From Brevibacterium siliguriense (GTDB lineage: Bacteria; Actinomycetota; Actinomycetes; Actinomycetales; Brevibacteriaceae): a stretch of DNA of 64,000 nucleotides. The notes beneath the pieces are model-generated. The model saw only the letters and a program-made list of their open reading frames with translations. It had not been told where the DNA came from and ran no database searches. The stretch lies in contig NZ_LT629766.1 in NCBI RefSeq assembly GCF_900105315.1, forward strand, positions 1,488,001 to 1,552,000, written 5' to 3'. Shown here piece after piece: positions 35,006-44,110 of this stretch. Within the stretch, counting starts at the first letter, position 1, and every line of letters begins with the position of its first letter. The translations under genes and the position numbers were made by a program.

Positions 35006-36510
35006 GAAACCTGCTTTCGGTTGGCACGCGAAACATCCGCGCGGTTGGTGAACTGCGGCTGGTGCCGCGGGATGGACGGTTGCTGGTCGGGGAAGGCGGA
35101 TGCGTGGCCGGACATGGCCGCCGACTGGTGGCCGGCCAAGGTCGATGGGTGTCCGGTGGGCGACCGCAGTGAGGTCAGGGTCGGATTCGGAAGTGGTTCG
35201 GCCGCCTCGGCGGGGATCGGGATGAGGTCGCAGACCTCTCGCACCGCACCCCGGCCGCCGGGCCGGTCGAGGATGACGCGGGCGGCAGCGAGGACCCGCG
35301 GGTGGGCATCGGCGACGGCGATGGGCCAGCCGACGACGTCGAAGGCCTCGAGGTCGTTGATGTCGTTGCCGACGTAGGCCACGCGGGCCGGGTCGAGGTC
35401 GTTGGCGGTGATCCACGCGTCGAGGATGCTGGCCTTGTTATCGATTCCCTGGGCGACATCGACGCCCAGCTTCTCCGCGCGGCGGGTGACGACCGGGTTG
35501 CGTTCCTTCGACAGGATCATCATGGGCACCCCGGACTTCACGAGGCGGGAGACGCCCATGCCGTCGCCGCGGTGGACGCGGACCTGTTCGTTTCCGTCTT
35601 CGTCGACGTAGGCGCCGTCGTCGGTGTGGACGCCGTCGAAGTCGGTGACCAGGGCGTCGACGTCGATGACCTGCGCGGTCTCCTGCGTCGAGGCGATGGC
35701 GCGGACGAGGGTGAGGTCGGACATGTCGTCGATCTCGCGGGCGTGCTCGGGCGGGACCTCTTCGATGCCGATGCGGCCGAAGAAGCGGTGCTCGTGTTCG
35801 ATGAGGCCGGAGGTGCGCATGACGTAGAACGCGCCGGTTTCGTTGAAGTGCTTGGCGCGGTCCTGGCGGCGCGGGCGGAAGCTGGCTTCGTGGCCGACGG
35901 CCACGGCGTGGATGTCGTCGTCGAGGCGCCACAGGAAGGAGTGGTCTTCGACGGCGGAGAAGACGACATCGGCGTCGCCGTCGCGGACCGTGCGCACCGC
36001 GTTCTCGATCGAGGCGGAGTCGATGAACGGGGAGGTGCACTGCATGAACACGGTGATGTCGAAGTCCTCGTCGAGGGTCGACAGTGTGTGGATGAGTGCG
36101 GATTCGCTGGTGGCGGTGTCGCCGGCGATCTCGGCGGGGCGGTGGGCCACCTCGGCGCCGGCGCGCAGGGCTTCGGCTGCGATTCCGTCGTGGTCGGTCG
36201 AGACGATCACGCGGTCGATGCTGGGGCTGGCCTGGGCGGCATTGATGGCGCGGGCGAGCAGGGAGATTCCGGCGACCTTCTGCAGGTTCTTCAGCGGGAT
36301 GCCCTTGGATCCTCCGCGCGCGGGAATGATCGCGACGGTGCGGTGGGGAGTGGGGGAGGCGTTGTGGGAAGTGGTGCTTGGGGTGGAACCAGTTGGTGCG
36401 GTGGGGCTTTCTGCCGCCTGATTCGCGGCCACGGTGTTGCGCGCATCCGGCTTCATTTCTGACTGAAACTCGGTTGCGTTGGGTTCGTAGGTCGTCGATT
36501 GGTCATTCAC
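35002..36510 (-). CDS. neuA: nonulosonate cytidylyltransferase fused to a HAD phosphatase domain
   Basis: The 502-residue protein has a Ser/Thr/Pro-rich tail (1-55), then a cytidylyltransferase domain (about 57-280: VAIIPARGGSKGIPLKNLQKV, RVIVSTDHDGIAAEAL, RPAEIAGDTATSESALIHTL, VFMQCTSPFI, NETGAFYVMRT). A KdsC-like HAD domain follows (about 288-440: ALVTDFDGVHTDDGAYVDEDG with the DxD pair, GDGMGVSRLVKSGVPMMILSKE, YVGNDINDLEAFDVVGWPIAVADAH). It should activate the sugar with CTP and remove a 9-phosphate. The last 60 residues are Pro/His/Ser-rich and unstructured. It is the first gene of the neuA-neuB pair. No neuC epimerase is in the window. Confidence 0.92.
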
Positions 36511-36739
36511 AATGATTCGACGCTAACGACGGGGTGTTACCTCAAGGTGAACACGCCATGTCGCCGAAGCGACCCTTCGATGGCGAACCCGTGACGGATG
36601 CCCTGGTGGGGTCCGTGGGTGGCTGAGCGGGAGCGGGTTATGGGTGGCCGGCGGGGGCGGTCCGGTAGATGGCTGCACGCAGTCCGTGAGCCCGAGTGAT
36701 GGCGGGTCGGACAGCTCCCGGACCACATTTGGTTCAAAT

Positions 36740-36759
36740 CATCAGGACGCGTCCTGATG
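36740..36759. repeat. 20-bp perfect palindrome
   Basis: CATCAGGACGCGTCCTGATG is fully self-complementary. It immediately precedes the tandem repeats at 36761. It could be a dimeric regulator site or a hairpin end; no binding protein can be named. Confidence 0.85.
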
Positions 36760-36760
36760 T

Positions 36761-36845
36761 GTCGCACGCAGAGTGGTCGTGGTTGTACGCGAAGTGGTCA
36801 CAAGTGAACGCAAAGTGGCAGCGAGTGTACGAAATGTGGTCACTC
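36761..36845. repeat. four degenerate 21-22-nt tandem repeats
   Basis: The units start at 36761, 36782, 36804 and 36825 and share the pattern GTnnnACGnnAnnTGGtC. In the plus frame they spell a heptad series with a fixed Trp (AEWSWLY, AKWSQVN, AKWQRVY, EMWSLTE). Whether they are translated is unclear. Confidence 0.6.
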
Positions 36846-36888
36846 ACCGAGCGACGCCGCCCGGCGGTCGGCCCGCTGGTGAAGCCGG

Positions 36889-38885
36889 TCAGCGCCAGGT
36901 GATGTTCCACATGCGGTTGTTCCAGGCCGAGAACGGGATGACCTCGCCGGTGTAGATCGGCCAGAAGTAGGCGAAAGCGAGGATCGCTGCGACGAGGACG
37001 AGGCCGACGCTCAGCCGCCTGGCGAACAGCGCGGCCGAGATCCGGGCGAACCGTTGCCTGCTCGAGCGGACAAGTGCAGTGGAGTCGCCTGAGCCTGAGG
37101 AACCCGATGGGGCGGTATCAACAGAAGCCGCACCTTCAGCAGCGCGACTGCCGCCGAAGTTGCTGACAGTCTCTCCGGCCCCGCTGACCGAGCGACCGCG
37201 ATCGGGCACCCGGCCCCAGACGAGGGTCAGGCAGTACGTCACTGCCAGCACCACGAAAGGCACCATGACGATCGTGTAGAAGGTGAAGATCGTCCGCTCC
37301 TGGTAGGCGAACCACGGCAGCCAGGTCGCTGCGAGGCCGGCGAGGATGACGGCCGGGCGGACGTCCCGGCGGATGATCCACACGATGAGGCAGACGAGCA
37401 CAGCCACAGCGGCCAAGCCCCAGATCACGGGGTTGCCCACCGAGGTGATCGCCGAGGAGCACTTCGCGACCGTGCAGCCCATCTCGCCCTTGTCGAAGGA
37501 CTCGTAGTAGAACGAGGTCGGCCTCCACTGCACGATCCAACCCCACGGATTCGACATGTACGGATGCTCCGAGTCCAGTCCGACGTGGAACGAATACGCC
37601 GTGTAATGGTAGTGCGCCAGCGACGGCAGCCAGTCCAACCACTCCGGCAGCGCACGCCACCAGCCGAAATTCTCCGCAGCCCACTGCCGATCCCACGCGC
37701 CGTCCGACCGGATCCATCCGGTCCAGCACGCCACATAGGTCACGAGTGCGATCGGCACGAGCTTGAGGAACGAAGGGATGCTGTCGCGGATGAACATGCC
37801 CAGCCACGGATGCACGACCCCGGCCCGATGACGCGAATGCACATCCCACAGGACGAGCAGAATTCCGAACGCCGCCAGCGCGTACAGACCCGACCACTTC
37901 ACTCCCGTAGCCAGGCCGAGGCTGATACCCGCGGCGAAGATCCAGGGACGCACGCCGAGGCGGGGCCCGAAGTTGATCACGTCCCTGGACTTGGTCCGAC
38001 GCCGACGTCGGGCTGCCGCGGTGGGTGGGGCCGCCTCGGTGACGGGGGTGGAGGACAACGACTCTCTGAGTTCGGTCGGGAAGGTTCGGGGGCCTCGTCG
38101 GGGTCGGCGGGAGCGGTGGCGGTCGCCTCGGCGAGGGAAGACGTGGTCGTCGAAGCCGCCTCTGCGGGAGTGGATGGGGACGGGGGATTCGTCGTCGATC
38201 GGGTCCAGGTGGCCAGGCGCTTCGTCACCTGCTCGCGGTCGAGGAGGATGAAGTAGAACGCGAGGAGGACGAAGGCCATGAGGACTATGTCGAGCAGGCT
38301 CGTGCGGGAGTGGACGAAGTGCTCGCCGTCGACGGCGAGCAGACCGGCCGCGACACAGGCGAAGAACGCCGAGCGGAAGAGCTTCCACGCGATGACGCCG
38401 AGGAGGAAGATCGTCAGGGTGCCGATGATCGCCACGGTGAAGCGCCACCCGAACGAATCGTCGGCACCGAAGAAGTCGATGCCCCACCCGATGAGCCATT
38501 TGCCTAAGGGAGGGTGGACGACGTATTCGGGGGCGGGTTCGATGACGCTGGGGTCGCCGGCGTTGAAGGAGTCGTCGGCCTTATCTGGCCAGGAACGTTC
38601 GTAGCCGAAGTTGAAGACCGAATAGCCGTCCTTGACGTAATAGGTTTCGTCGAAGATCAGGCGGTGCGGGAAGTTGAGGCGGAAGAGTCGCAGGGCCGCA
38701 CCGATTCCGGTGATGACGAGTAGGGCGGGCCACATCCACACTGGCGCACGGGTGGCCCACATGCCGGCATGGAAGGTCTCGCGACGCATCGCAGCGGCGC
38801 CGGCTCGCACTTTTTCGCGTTTCCGCGCCAGGCGCTCGCGGGTGATGCGCCTGGCGGGGGCCGGGGAGTCTGCGGTGTGTGTCAT
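36889..38885 (-). pseudogene. protein O-mannosyltransferase (PMT/GT39), frameshifted as sequenced
   Basis: Two overlapping frames together make one PMT. The N-terminal part (38885 to about 38090) has FDETYYVKDGYSVFNFGYE with the DE motif of the first loop, VVHPPLGKWLIGWG and TM segments up to LLAFYFILLDREQV. The C-terminal part (about 38090 to 36889, other frame) has NFGPRLGVRPWIFAAGISLG, ATGVKWSGLYALAAF, SNPWGWIVQWRPTSFYYE and SVGNPVIWGLAAV, and ends in a TM plus a WNITWR tail. The switch falls in a low-complexity cytosolic loop. One extra base in the G5 run at 38088-38092 would join them. PMT mannosylates secreted proteins from polyprenyl-P-mannose. A true lesion or a sequence error are both possible. 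Confidence 0.85.
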
Positions 38886-39140
38886 CGAAGTCCAGTTTAG
38901 AGATCTCGGCGGGCGGGGCTCTCATGCGACCCGCAGGGAAGGGAGCGGTAGTGGAGGTGCGGACTGGCAGGGGAGGTGGGGAGCGAGGGTGTGCCGGGTG
39001 GGTTTGCGGCGGCTGCGGGGCAGGCTGGCGGCGGTCGGATGGCCGACTCTGCATGAGGTTCGGCACCTTGAGCAGGATTCTTGGGCATTCGGCAGCGTGC
39101 ATCACTAGAGTAGTGGGAGACATCCGGAGTCCGAGCGAAA

Positions 39141-39905
39141 ATGGTGCGCAACGTGTCGAACAACCCCAACTACCGCCCGAGCGATCCTCCCCAGGTCGGC
39201 TCGCAGCAGTTCAACAACAACTATGGATCCCAGCCTCAGCACGGACAGGGACAATCGGGCCAGTCCGGATCAGGAGCTGGGCAGTATGGGGCTGGTGCTG
39301 GTCAGTATGGATCCGGTGCCGGGCAGTACGGTTCCGGTGCAGGACAGTACGGGGCGGGTGCCGGGCAGTATTCGCAGGGACAGTCGTACGGACAGCAGAA
39401 CGCGTACGGACAGTCCGGCGGTTACAGCCAGCCCGGCGCGTACAGCCAGCCGAACGTCTACGATGCCTACAGCCAGTCGGGTGGTTACAGCCAGCCCGGC
39501 GCTTACGACGCCTACAGCCAGCCGAGCGCGTACAGCCAGCCGATGACCTACGGCGCGCAGCCGGTATTCGTCCGGCCCGCACCCAACAAGATGGCCGTGT
39601 GGTCGATGTGGATGGGCATCGCCGGAATCGGCGGCGGATTCGTCTGCGGTCTGCTGTCGATGATTCCGTTCATCGGCGTCATCTTCAGCATCATCGCGAT
39701 GCTCCTGTGGATCGCACCGGTCCTTGCCGTCATATTCGGCCATGTCGGCCTCGGCCAGATCAAACGCACCGGCGAAGAAGGCCGCGGACAGGCGATCGCC
39801 GGCCTCATCATCGGCTACGTGACCATCGCCCTGGGACTCATCATGGCGATCGTCGTGATCGGCTTCCTCGGCATCGGCTTCTTGGGCATGATGAGCAGCT
39901 ACTGA
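39141..39905 (+). CDS. DUF4190 membrane protein with Gly/Gln/Tyr/Ser low-complexity domain
   Basis: In this 254-residue protein, residues 1-140 are almost entirely G, Q, Y, S, A, P and N. Five GxGAGQY heptads (43-77) are followed by YSQPGAY-type repeats (94-134). Then comes a DUF4190 module: MAVWSMWMGIAGIGGGFVCGLL, a second TM IAMLLWIAPVLAVIFGHVGLGQIKRTGEEGRGQAIAGLIIGYV and a third TM. The low-complexity part is cytosolic if the topology follows its paralogues, and it looks like eukaryotic prion-like (FUS-type) domains. Two smaller DUF4190 genes follow. The start lacks a strong RBS; a GTG one codon downstream is an alternative. Confidence 0.85.
   Translation: MVRNVSNNPNYRPSDPPQVGSQQFNNNYGSQPQHGQGQSGQSGSGAGQYGAGAGQYGSGAGQYGSGAGQYGAGAGQYSQGQSYGQQNAYGQSGGYSQPGAYSQPNVYDAYSQSGGYSQPGAYDAYSQPSAYSQPMTYGAQPVFVRPAPNKMAVWSMWMGIAGIGGGFVCGLLSMIPFIGVIFSIIAMLLWIAPVLAVIFGHVGLGQIKRTGEEGRGQAIAGLIIGYVTIALGLIMAIVVIGFLGIGFLGMMSSY
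39267..39371 (+). repeat. five 21-bp coding tandem repeats
   Basis: Five consecutive 21-bp units encode GSGAGQY or GAGAGQY within the DUF4190 protein starting at 39141. The units differ mainly at third codon positions, so the protein repeat has been kept while the DNA has drifted. Confidence 0.85.
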
Positions 39906-39911
39906 GCTGCC

Positions 39912-39967
39912 CCGCGTGACATCGGCACTGCCCCGGGTGACCTCACACGACTGCCGAGGTCACGCGG
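39912..39967 (+). terminator. terminator-like hairpin after the first DUF4190 gene
   Basis: CCGCGTGACATCGGCA (39912-39927) pairs with TGCCGAGGTCACGCGG (39952-39967) with one mismatch, followed by TTT. It lies 7 bp after the DUF4190 stop and probably ends that transcript. Confidence 0.65.
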
Positions 39968-40150
39968 TTTCGAGACGGTCGGGTCGCCTCGGCGAGGGGA
40001 TTCTGCAACCTGTGGTGCAGGACTGCAACACGATTCGACCACCGCGCTCGCCGCACCTGGGTAGCGTTGATCTCAGACATCGGGACAGCCGTCGAGGACG
40101 GCCCGGAACAGCCCTGACGATCAACGACAGCCAGCGGAACGGACACGGAC

Positions 40151-40612
40151 ATGAACACTCGCGTACTGCCCCTCGGGAACACCTACACGGCATCGAACGG
40201 TTCGGTCCACGCTCCCGGCGCGCTCCATACGTCCGCACCGGTTCGTTCGCCCGCCTTGGTCCAGGCGCCGGCAGTGGTATCGATGCCCATGACCTACGGA
40301 AACCGGGCGCCGGTCGTCGTCTACCAGCAGGTGGCGCCGACGAATTCCTCGTCGATCGTCGCGCTGGTGCTCGGCCTCATTTCGTTCATCTCCTCGTTCT
40401 TCTTCCTCGGCATCGTCGGCATCATCTTCGGCCACATCGCCCGGTCGCAGATCAAAGCTCGAGGAGAACGCGGCAACGGAATGGCAGTGGCTGGACTGTG
40501 GCTGGGATACCTCAGCGTGCTCTTCTGGGTCGTGTTCTGGCTGATCTACTTCGGAGTCATCGCACTCGTGATCGGCACGTCCATCGCCGCCGGAAACGCA
40601 ACTGTCAGCTGA
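40151..40612 (+). CDS. DUF4190 membrane protein (2)
   Basis: The 153-residue protein has a short Ala/Pro/Val-rich N-terminal region (1-60) in place of the long repeat domain of its neighbour. Two TM segments (SIVALVLGLISFISSFFFLGIVGIIFGHIA and VLFWVVFWLIYFGVIALVIGTSIA) flank the DUF4190 signature GHIARSQIKARGERGNGMAVAGLWLGYL. An RBS-like GGACACGGAC precedes the ATG. It is separated from the third paralogue by about 140 bp with its own likely promoter. Function unknown. Confidence 0.85.
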   Translation: MNTRVLPLGNTYTASNGSVHAPGALHTSAPVRSPALVQAPAVVSMPMTYGNRAPVVVYQQVAPTNSSSIVALVLGLISFISSFFFLGIVGIIFGHIARSQIKARGERGNGMAVAGLWLGYLSVLFWVVFWLIYFGVIALVIGTSIAAGNATVS

Positions 40613-40755
40613 GACGGCGCAACGTCGAGGAGCCCTCCCCGGCATCACACCGCAAGGTGCCCGCCCCGCCAACTGTGATTGACCTGTAACCGCCCCACCT
40701 TTTGCCGCCACCGACGACTCTGTACCGTTGAAGGCAACCACAAGGAGACTTCGCC

Positions 40756-41187
40756 ATGAGCAGCCAGAACAACTGGAACAACCCGGACATGTACTACCAG
40801 CAGCCCCAGTCGAACTCGGGAGGCTCATACGGTGCCCAGTCCTACAGTCAGAACAGCGCCTACGCAGCCAATGCGCAGTACGCCGGCGGACCCGGTTACG
40901 TGTACCAACAGCTTCCGCCGACGAATGTGCTCGCCATCGTCGGCATGTGCGCCTCGATCTTCGGTGTCGTCTCGTCTGTCTTCATCGGCGGCATCGCCGG
41001 CATCATCATGGGCCACATCGCTCGAAAGCAGATCCGTGAACGCGGAGAACGCGGCGACGGCATGGCGATCGCAGCCCTGTGGGTGGGCTACATCGGCACC
41101 GCACTCTGGATCCTCTTCTGGGTCTTCTTCGTCCTTCTCTACCTCGGCATGTTCGCGTTGATCTTCGCGGCTGAAGGCGCTTCGTGA
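40756..41187 (+). CDS. DUF4190 membrane protein (3)
   Basis: The 143-residue protein has a start supported by AAGGAG 10 nt upstream. The N-terminal Asn/Gln/Ser/Tyr-rich stretch (NNWNNPDMYYQQPQSNSGGS) is a short version of the low-complexity domain in the first paralogue. The membrane module has VLAIVGMCASIFGVVSSVFIGGIAGIIMGHIARKQIRERGERGDGMAIAALWVGYI and a last TM. Its stop overlaps the GTG start of rsmI (GTGA), tying a DUF4190 protein to ribosome modification at the translational level. Confidence 0.87.
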   Translation: MSSQNNWNNPDMYYQQPQSNSGGSYGAQSYSQNSAYAANAQYAGGPGYVYQQLPPTNVLAIVGMCASIFGVVSSVFIGGIAGIIMGHIARKQIRERGERGDGMAIAALWVGYIGTALWILFWVFFVLLYLGMFALIFAAEGAS

Positions 41188-42170
41188 CCGAGGATTCCTC
41201 GAATCCGAACTCTGAGTTCACCTCGGACGAGGACCTCACCGAGGCGGCCGATCCCCGAACCGACGACAACCTCACCGAGGCGACGCCGTCCGACGAATTC
41301 GACCGGACCGATGACGCGGTGCTGGGATCCGGTCCGAACGTCACCGGCGGTCGACTGATCCTGGTCGGGACCCCGATCGGCAACCTCGGTGATGCCAGCC
41401 CGCGGATGCGGGAGGCCATCGAAGCCGCCGACGTCATCGCCGCCGAGGACACGCGCCGGTTCCTGTCACTGGCGCAACGACTCGATCTCACGCATACGAA
41501 GCGGGTCATCAGCGTCTTCGATCACAACGAAGGCCACCGAGCGCCCGAACTCGTCGACAACATCGCCGCAGGTGAGACCGTCGTCCTGCTCTCCGACGCG
41601 GGGATGCCCGCCGTTTCCGATCCCGGCTACCGCGTGGTCAGGGCCTGCGCCGAGGCGGAACTTCCGATCACGTCGACGCCGGGTCCGTCCGCGGTGCTCA
41701 TGGCCCTCGCGGTCTCGGGGCTGCCCAGTGACCGCTTCAGCTTCGAAGGGTTCCTGCCGCGCAAGTCCGGGCAGCGCAAGACCCTGCTGACCGAGCTCAA
41801 GGCCGAGAAGCGGACGATGGTGTTCTTCGAAAGCCCGCACCGCATCGCCGACGCGATGGACGATTTCGCCGAGATCATCGGCATCAACCGGCCGATGGCG
41901 ATCAGCCGCGAACTGACGAAGACGTACGAGGAGACGCTGCGCGGGACCGTCGGATCCCTGCGCGACCTGGCCGCCGACGGACTGCGCGGGGAACTGACTC
42001 TGGTGCTCGCCGGTGCCACCGAGGTCGAAACAGCTCCGGGGGACCACCTCGGCGAGGTCAGTGCGCTGGTCGACACCGGTGTGCGCGCCAAGGATGCGGC
42101 CGGGCAGGTGGCGAAGAAGTTCGGCCTGTCGAAGCGCGACGTCTACGAGGCCTGGCTCCACCGCGAGTGA
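41184..42170 (+). CDS. rsmI: 16S rRNA (cytidine1402-2'-O)-methyltransferase
   Basis: The protein is 328 residues from GTG 41184. Residues 55-328 are RsmI: GGRLILVGTPIGNLGDASPRM, VIAAEDTRRFLSLAQRL, SVFDHNEGHR, VVLLSDAGMPAVSDPGYRVV, STPGPSAVLMALAVSGLPSDRFSFEGFLPRK, FFESPHRIADAM and ISRELTKTYEETLRG. Residues 1-54 are an acidic Asp/Glu/Thr-rich extension not usual in the family. A later GTG near 41321 would remove most of it, but the coupling to the upstream stop favours 41184. It methylates the decoding-centre cytidine. Confidence 0.93.
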   Translation: MTEDSSNPNSEFTSDEDLTEAADPRTDDNLTEATPSDEFDRTDDAVLGSGPNVTGGRLILVGTPIGNLGDASPRMREAIEAADVIAAEDTRRFLSLAQRLDLTHTKRVISVFDHNEGHRAPELVDNIAAGETVVLLSDAGMPAVSDPGYRVVRACAEAELPITSTPGPSAVLMALAVSGLPSDRFSFEGFLPRKSGQRKTLLTELKAEKRTMVFFESPHRIADAMDDFAEIIGINRPMAISRELTKTYEETLRGTVGSLRDLAADGLRGELTLVLAGATEVETAPGDHLGEVSALVDTGVRAKDAAGQVAKKFGLSKRDVYEAWLHRE

Positions 42171-42330
42171 CTCAGAGTCCCAGCGCTCGGGCGGACTCGT
42201 GAGTCGCTGGCCGCGAATGACGGGGCCAGGACGGAGCACCTGGCAGGTGAGCGACCTAGCGATGGCAGGTGAACCGCGTTCCGGAAGAGCGGGCACAGAC
42301 GAATCCACTTACACACTGACTATGTTGAAA

Positions 42331-42395
42331 GTTTCGGTACGCCTTCCTCTGAAATGCACACAGAGGAAAGTGAGCAACTCAGAAGATCCCATACC
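42331..42395. repeat. 65-nt structured repeat, copy A
   Basis: It aligns without gaps over 65 nt to 61673-61737 (45 identities by eye). Shared features are the terminal GGTA/TACC pair, an inner TCTGA/TCAGA pair and a central CACAnnGAGGAAnG block. It lies between rsmI and the AbiEi-like gene. It could be a small mobile hairpin or an RNA element. Confidence 0.65.
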
Positions 42396-42537
42396 GGAAT
42401 CGGGATCAGTCCGCGAATATGAGGCGCACCGTTCGGGGCGACTCGACAGCCGCCCCATGTGCACAGCGCTGATGACTTCGACATTACTGCTTGTGGGCAG
42501 AGCAAAGTTTTCCACAGGGGAGGTCCCACGCGGTGAC

Positions 42538-43650
42538 ATGACCTCGGTGAAGTCGCACGATCGGCAGATGAGCCTCGAATATCTGCACAGGTACAACGTC
42601 GTCGATTACAGAACTCTCAGAGCAGTCGGGATGACCCATGCAGCGATTGCCAGCGCAGTGAACTGCTGCATGCTGAAGCTCACGCGCGGAATCTATTCGA
42701 TCATTCGCGTCTGTAACCTGAAGAAGCATCGGTCGGCGATGGTATTGATCAATGATGAAGACTGGATCGAATACTTCCGTTCGACGACTGCTGCGAGTCG
42801 CTCAGGTGACCACCGGTTCGGTGAACACCTAGCCCGACTGGGAATCGTGCACTACCGCCACTTCAGGACGGAAGACGCTGTGAGCGGAGTGTCCGCGGCG
42901 ATCCTCCACGAATTGCCATTGTTCAAACCAGAGCTTGAGCAGATCATAGTGTCGAATCCGACGGCATATTCGTCCAGCCCCGAGGTCATCAGGCGGAGAC
43001 GACGATTCAGCGCCGAGGACCTATGCACGGTCCATGGAGTCAGAACATTCACGTCTGTCCGCGCCGGGCTGGATCTGATCGCAGACAAGGGCCCTGCAGA
43101 CGGAATGGCCGCGCTGGAAGGGGGACTGCGAGCCCAGGTTGAACGAGAATCCGGCGACTCAAAGATCGGGATGAACGATCCACGGCGCATGCACGCGATC
43201 GGTCGCGAGATCGTGGATCGTGACTTCGTTCCCGCGGCAATGCGCCTGAGTCGGGGGAGGGGACGCGCTCTGCGCATCTTGACGATCATCAGTCCGCTCT
43301 CTGAGAGCTACGCTGAGAGTCGGACTTCGTTTGCCCTTCACCAGATGGGTCTGCACGACTTCACTCAGCAGTGGAACGTTGGTTATGACGGCTCGCTTCT
43401 CGCGCGGCTCGACTTTCTGCACAGGCCCACAAACACGGTTCTCGCATTCGACGGAGGCCAGAAGTATGCCGACTTCGGCGGTGAGAGACTCAAACACGAA
43501 GGCCGTCAGCAGAACGAGCTGATGAATATGGGGTTCAGAATCGTGCATCTGCAATTCCGTGACGTCACCAATCTGAATCGGTTTGAGATGAAGGTGTTCG
43601 GCCAGGCTCCGCAACTGCTGGAATTCAGAGGCAAGCCGACGCTGGGATAG
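42538..43650 (+). CDS. AbiEi-like winged-helix protein with DUF559-type C-terminus
   Basis: Product of 370 residues from ATG 42538; earlier in-frame ATGs exist (near 42458), so the start is uncertain. The N-terminus (SLEYLHRYNVVDYRTLRAVG, then LKLTRGIYSI) resembles the antitoxin-type wHTH of AbiEi proteins. The C-terminus (LLARLDFLHRPTNTVLAFDGGQKYADFG, then RQQNELMNMGFRIVHLQFRD) follows the DUF559/Vsr-like PD-(D/E)xK pattern, but the usual Glu before FDG is Ala, so nuclease activity is doubtful. Codon use is visibly richer in A/T than that of its neighbours. It is probably acquired and possibly defence-related. Confidence 0.72.
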   Translation: MTSVKSHDRQMSLEYLHRYNVVDYRTLRAVGMTHAAIASAVNCCMLKLTRGIYSIIRVCNLKKHRSAMVLINDEDWIEYFRSTTAASRSGDHRFGEHLARLGIVHYRHFRTEDAVSGVSAAILHELPLFKPELEQIIVSNPTAYSSSPEVIRRRRRFSAEDLCTVHGVRTFTSVRAGLDLIADKGPADGMAALEGGLRAQVERESGDSKIGMNDPRRMHAIGREIVDRDFVPAAMRLSRGRGRALRILTIISPLSESYAESRTSFALHQMGLHDFTQQWNVGYDGSLLARLDFLHRPTNTVLAFDGGQKYADFGGERLKHEGRQQNELMNMGFRIVHLQFRDVTNLNRFEMKVFGQAPQLLEFRGKPTLG

Positions 43651-44110
43651 GTCTGAACAGTTGATCGGCCCGGTGGGTAGCTTGTCGCGCGGTTAATAGC
43701 TCGTGCAGAAAGGAATGAATGGTGCGCTCCACTCTGAATTGCTCAATTTGTTGTTCAGGGAGCTTTTCAGAGAAATCCGTACCAAAACGGAGATTGGCTT
43801 TGAACGTGGTCTATTGGGGCTGCGCAGTGCCAGGCCGATGCCTCTTATCAGAGCCAAGAGCGGCAACAGTACTGTTTCAGGCGCGCGACATATGTGAAAA
43901 CCGGACCCAGCCAATGTGGTGTCTACATTCCTATCCGACAGTATTCCCACACACTTACCGGACACCACCGGGGTGTAAAAGCCGCAACGGTTGAAAGTCC
44001 CCGGACCGGCCACCGGCAGACCTTGTACACCGCCTCGACGTGTCCCCGTGAACCCTCCCGCACCCGCCCATGCGGGCCTGCGCGGTGGTGTCCCTTAGAC
44101 TGAGTTCCCT
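43651..44110. other. low-G+C gap with possible insertion-element remnant
   Basis: This 460-bp stretch before metG is AT-rich for this genome. A 60-residue open frame (43715-43897, plus) with AAAGGA upstream reads like a small protein (HSELLNLLFRELFREIRTKT) but matches nothing I know. GTGGTGTC (43916-43923) and GACACCAC (43971-43978) are inverted and could be an end of a lost transposable element. The last 60 bp return to high G+C and should hold the metG promoter. Confidence 0.4.

Larger units (their letters stand above)
36511..36888. other. gene-free stretch with palindrome and tandem repeats
   Basis: This 378-bp gap upstream of neuA and downstream of the mannosyltransferase gene contains a 20-bp palindrome (36740-36759) and four degenerate 21-22-nt tandem repeats (36761-36845). 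A short open frame crosses the repeats (36696-36902) but has no RBS or family. The neuA promoter should lie near 36511-36600, yet I see no clear -35/-10. Confidence 0.4.

Noticed and set aside
35302..36462. A 386-codon open frame on the plus strand opposite neuA
   Set aside because: It is antisense to a gene with clear cytidylyltransferase and HAD motifs; its Val/Asp/Gly-rich composition is the usual mirror of GC-biased codons.
39141..39905. Collagen- or silk-like secreted protein
   Set aside because: There is no signal peptide before the repeats, and the C-terminal DUF4190 membrane module makes it an inner-membrane protein with a cytosolic repeat tail.
43715..43897. Small plus-strand gene of 60 codons
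   Set aside because: It has a possible RBS, but no family, no downstream partner and it lies in a remnant-like region; mentioned only within the gap entry.
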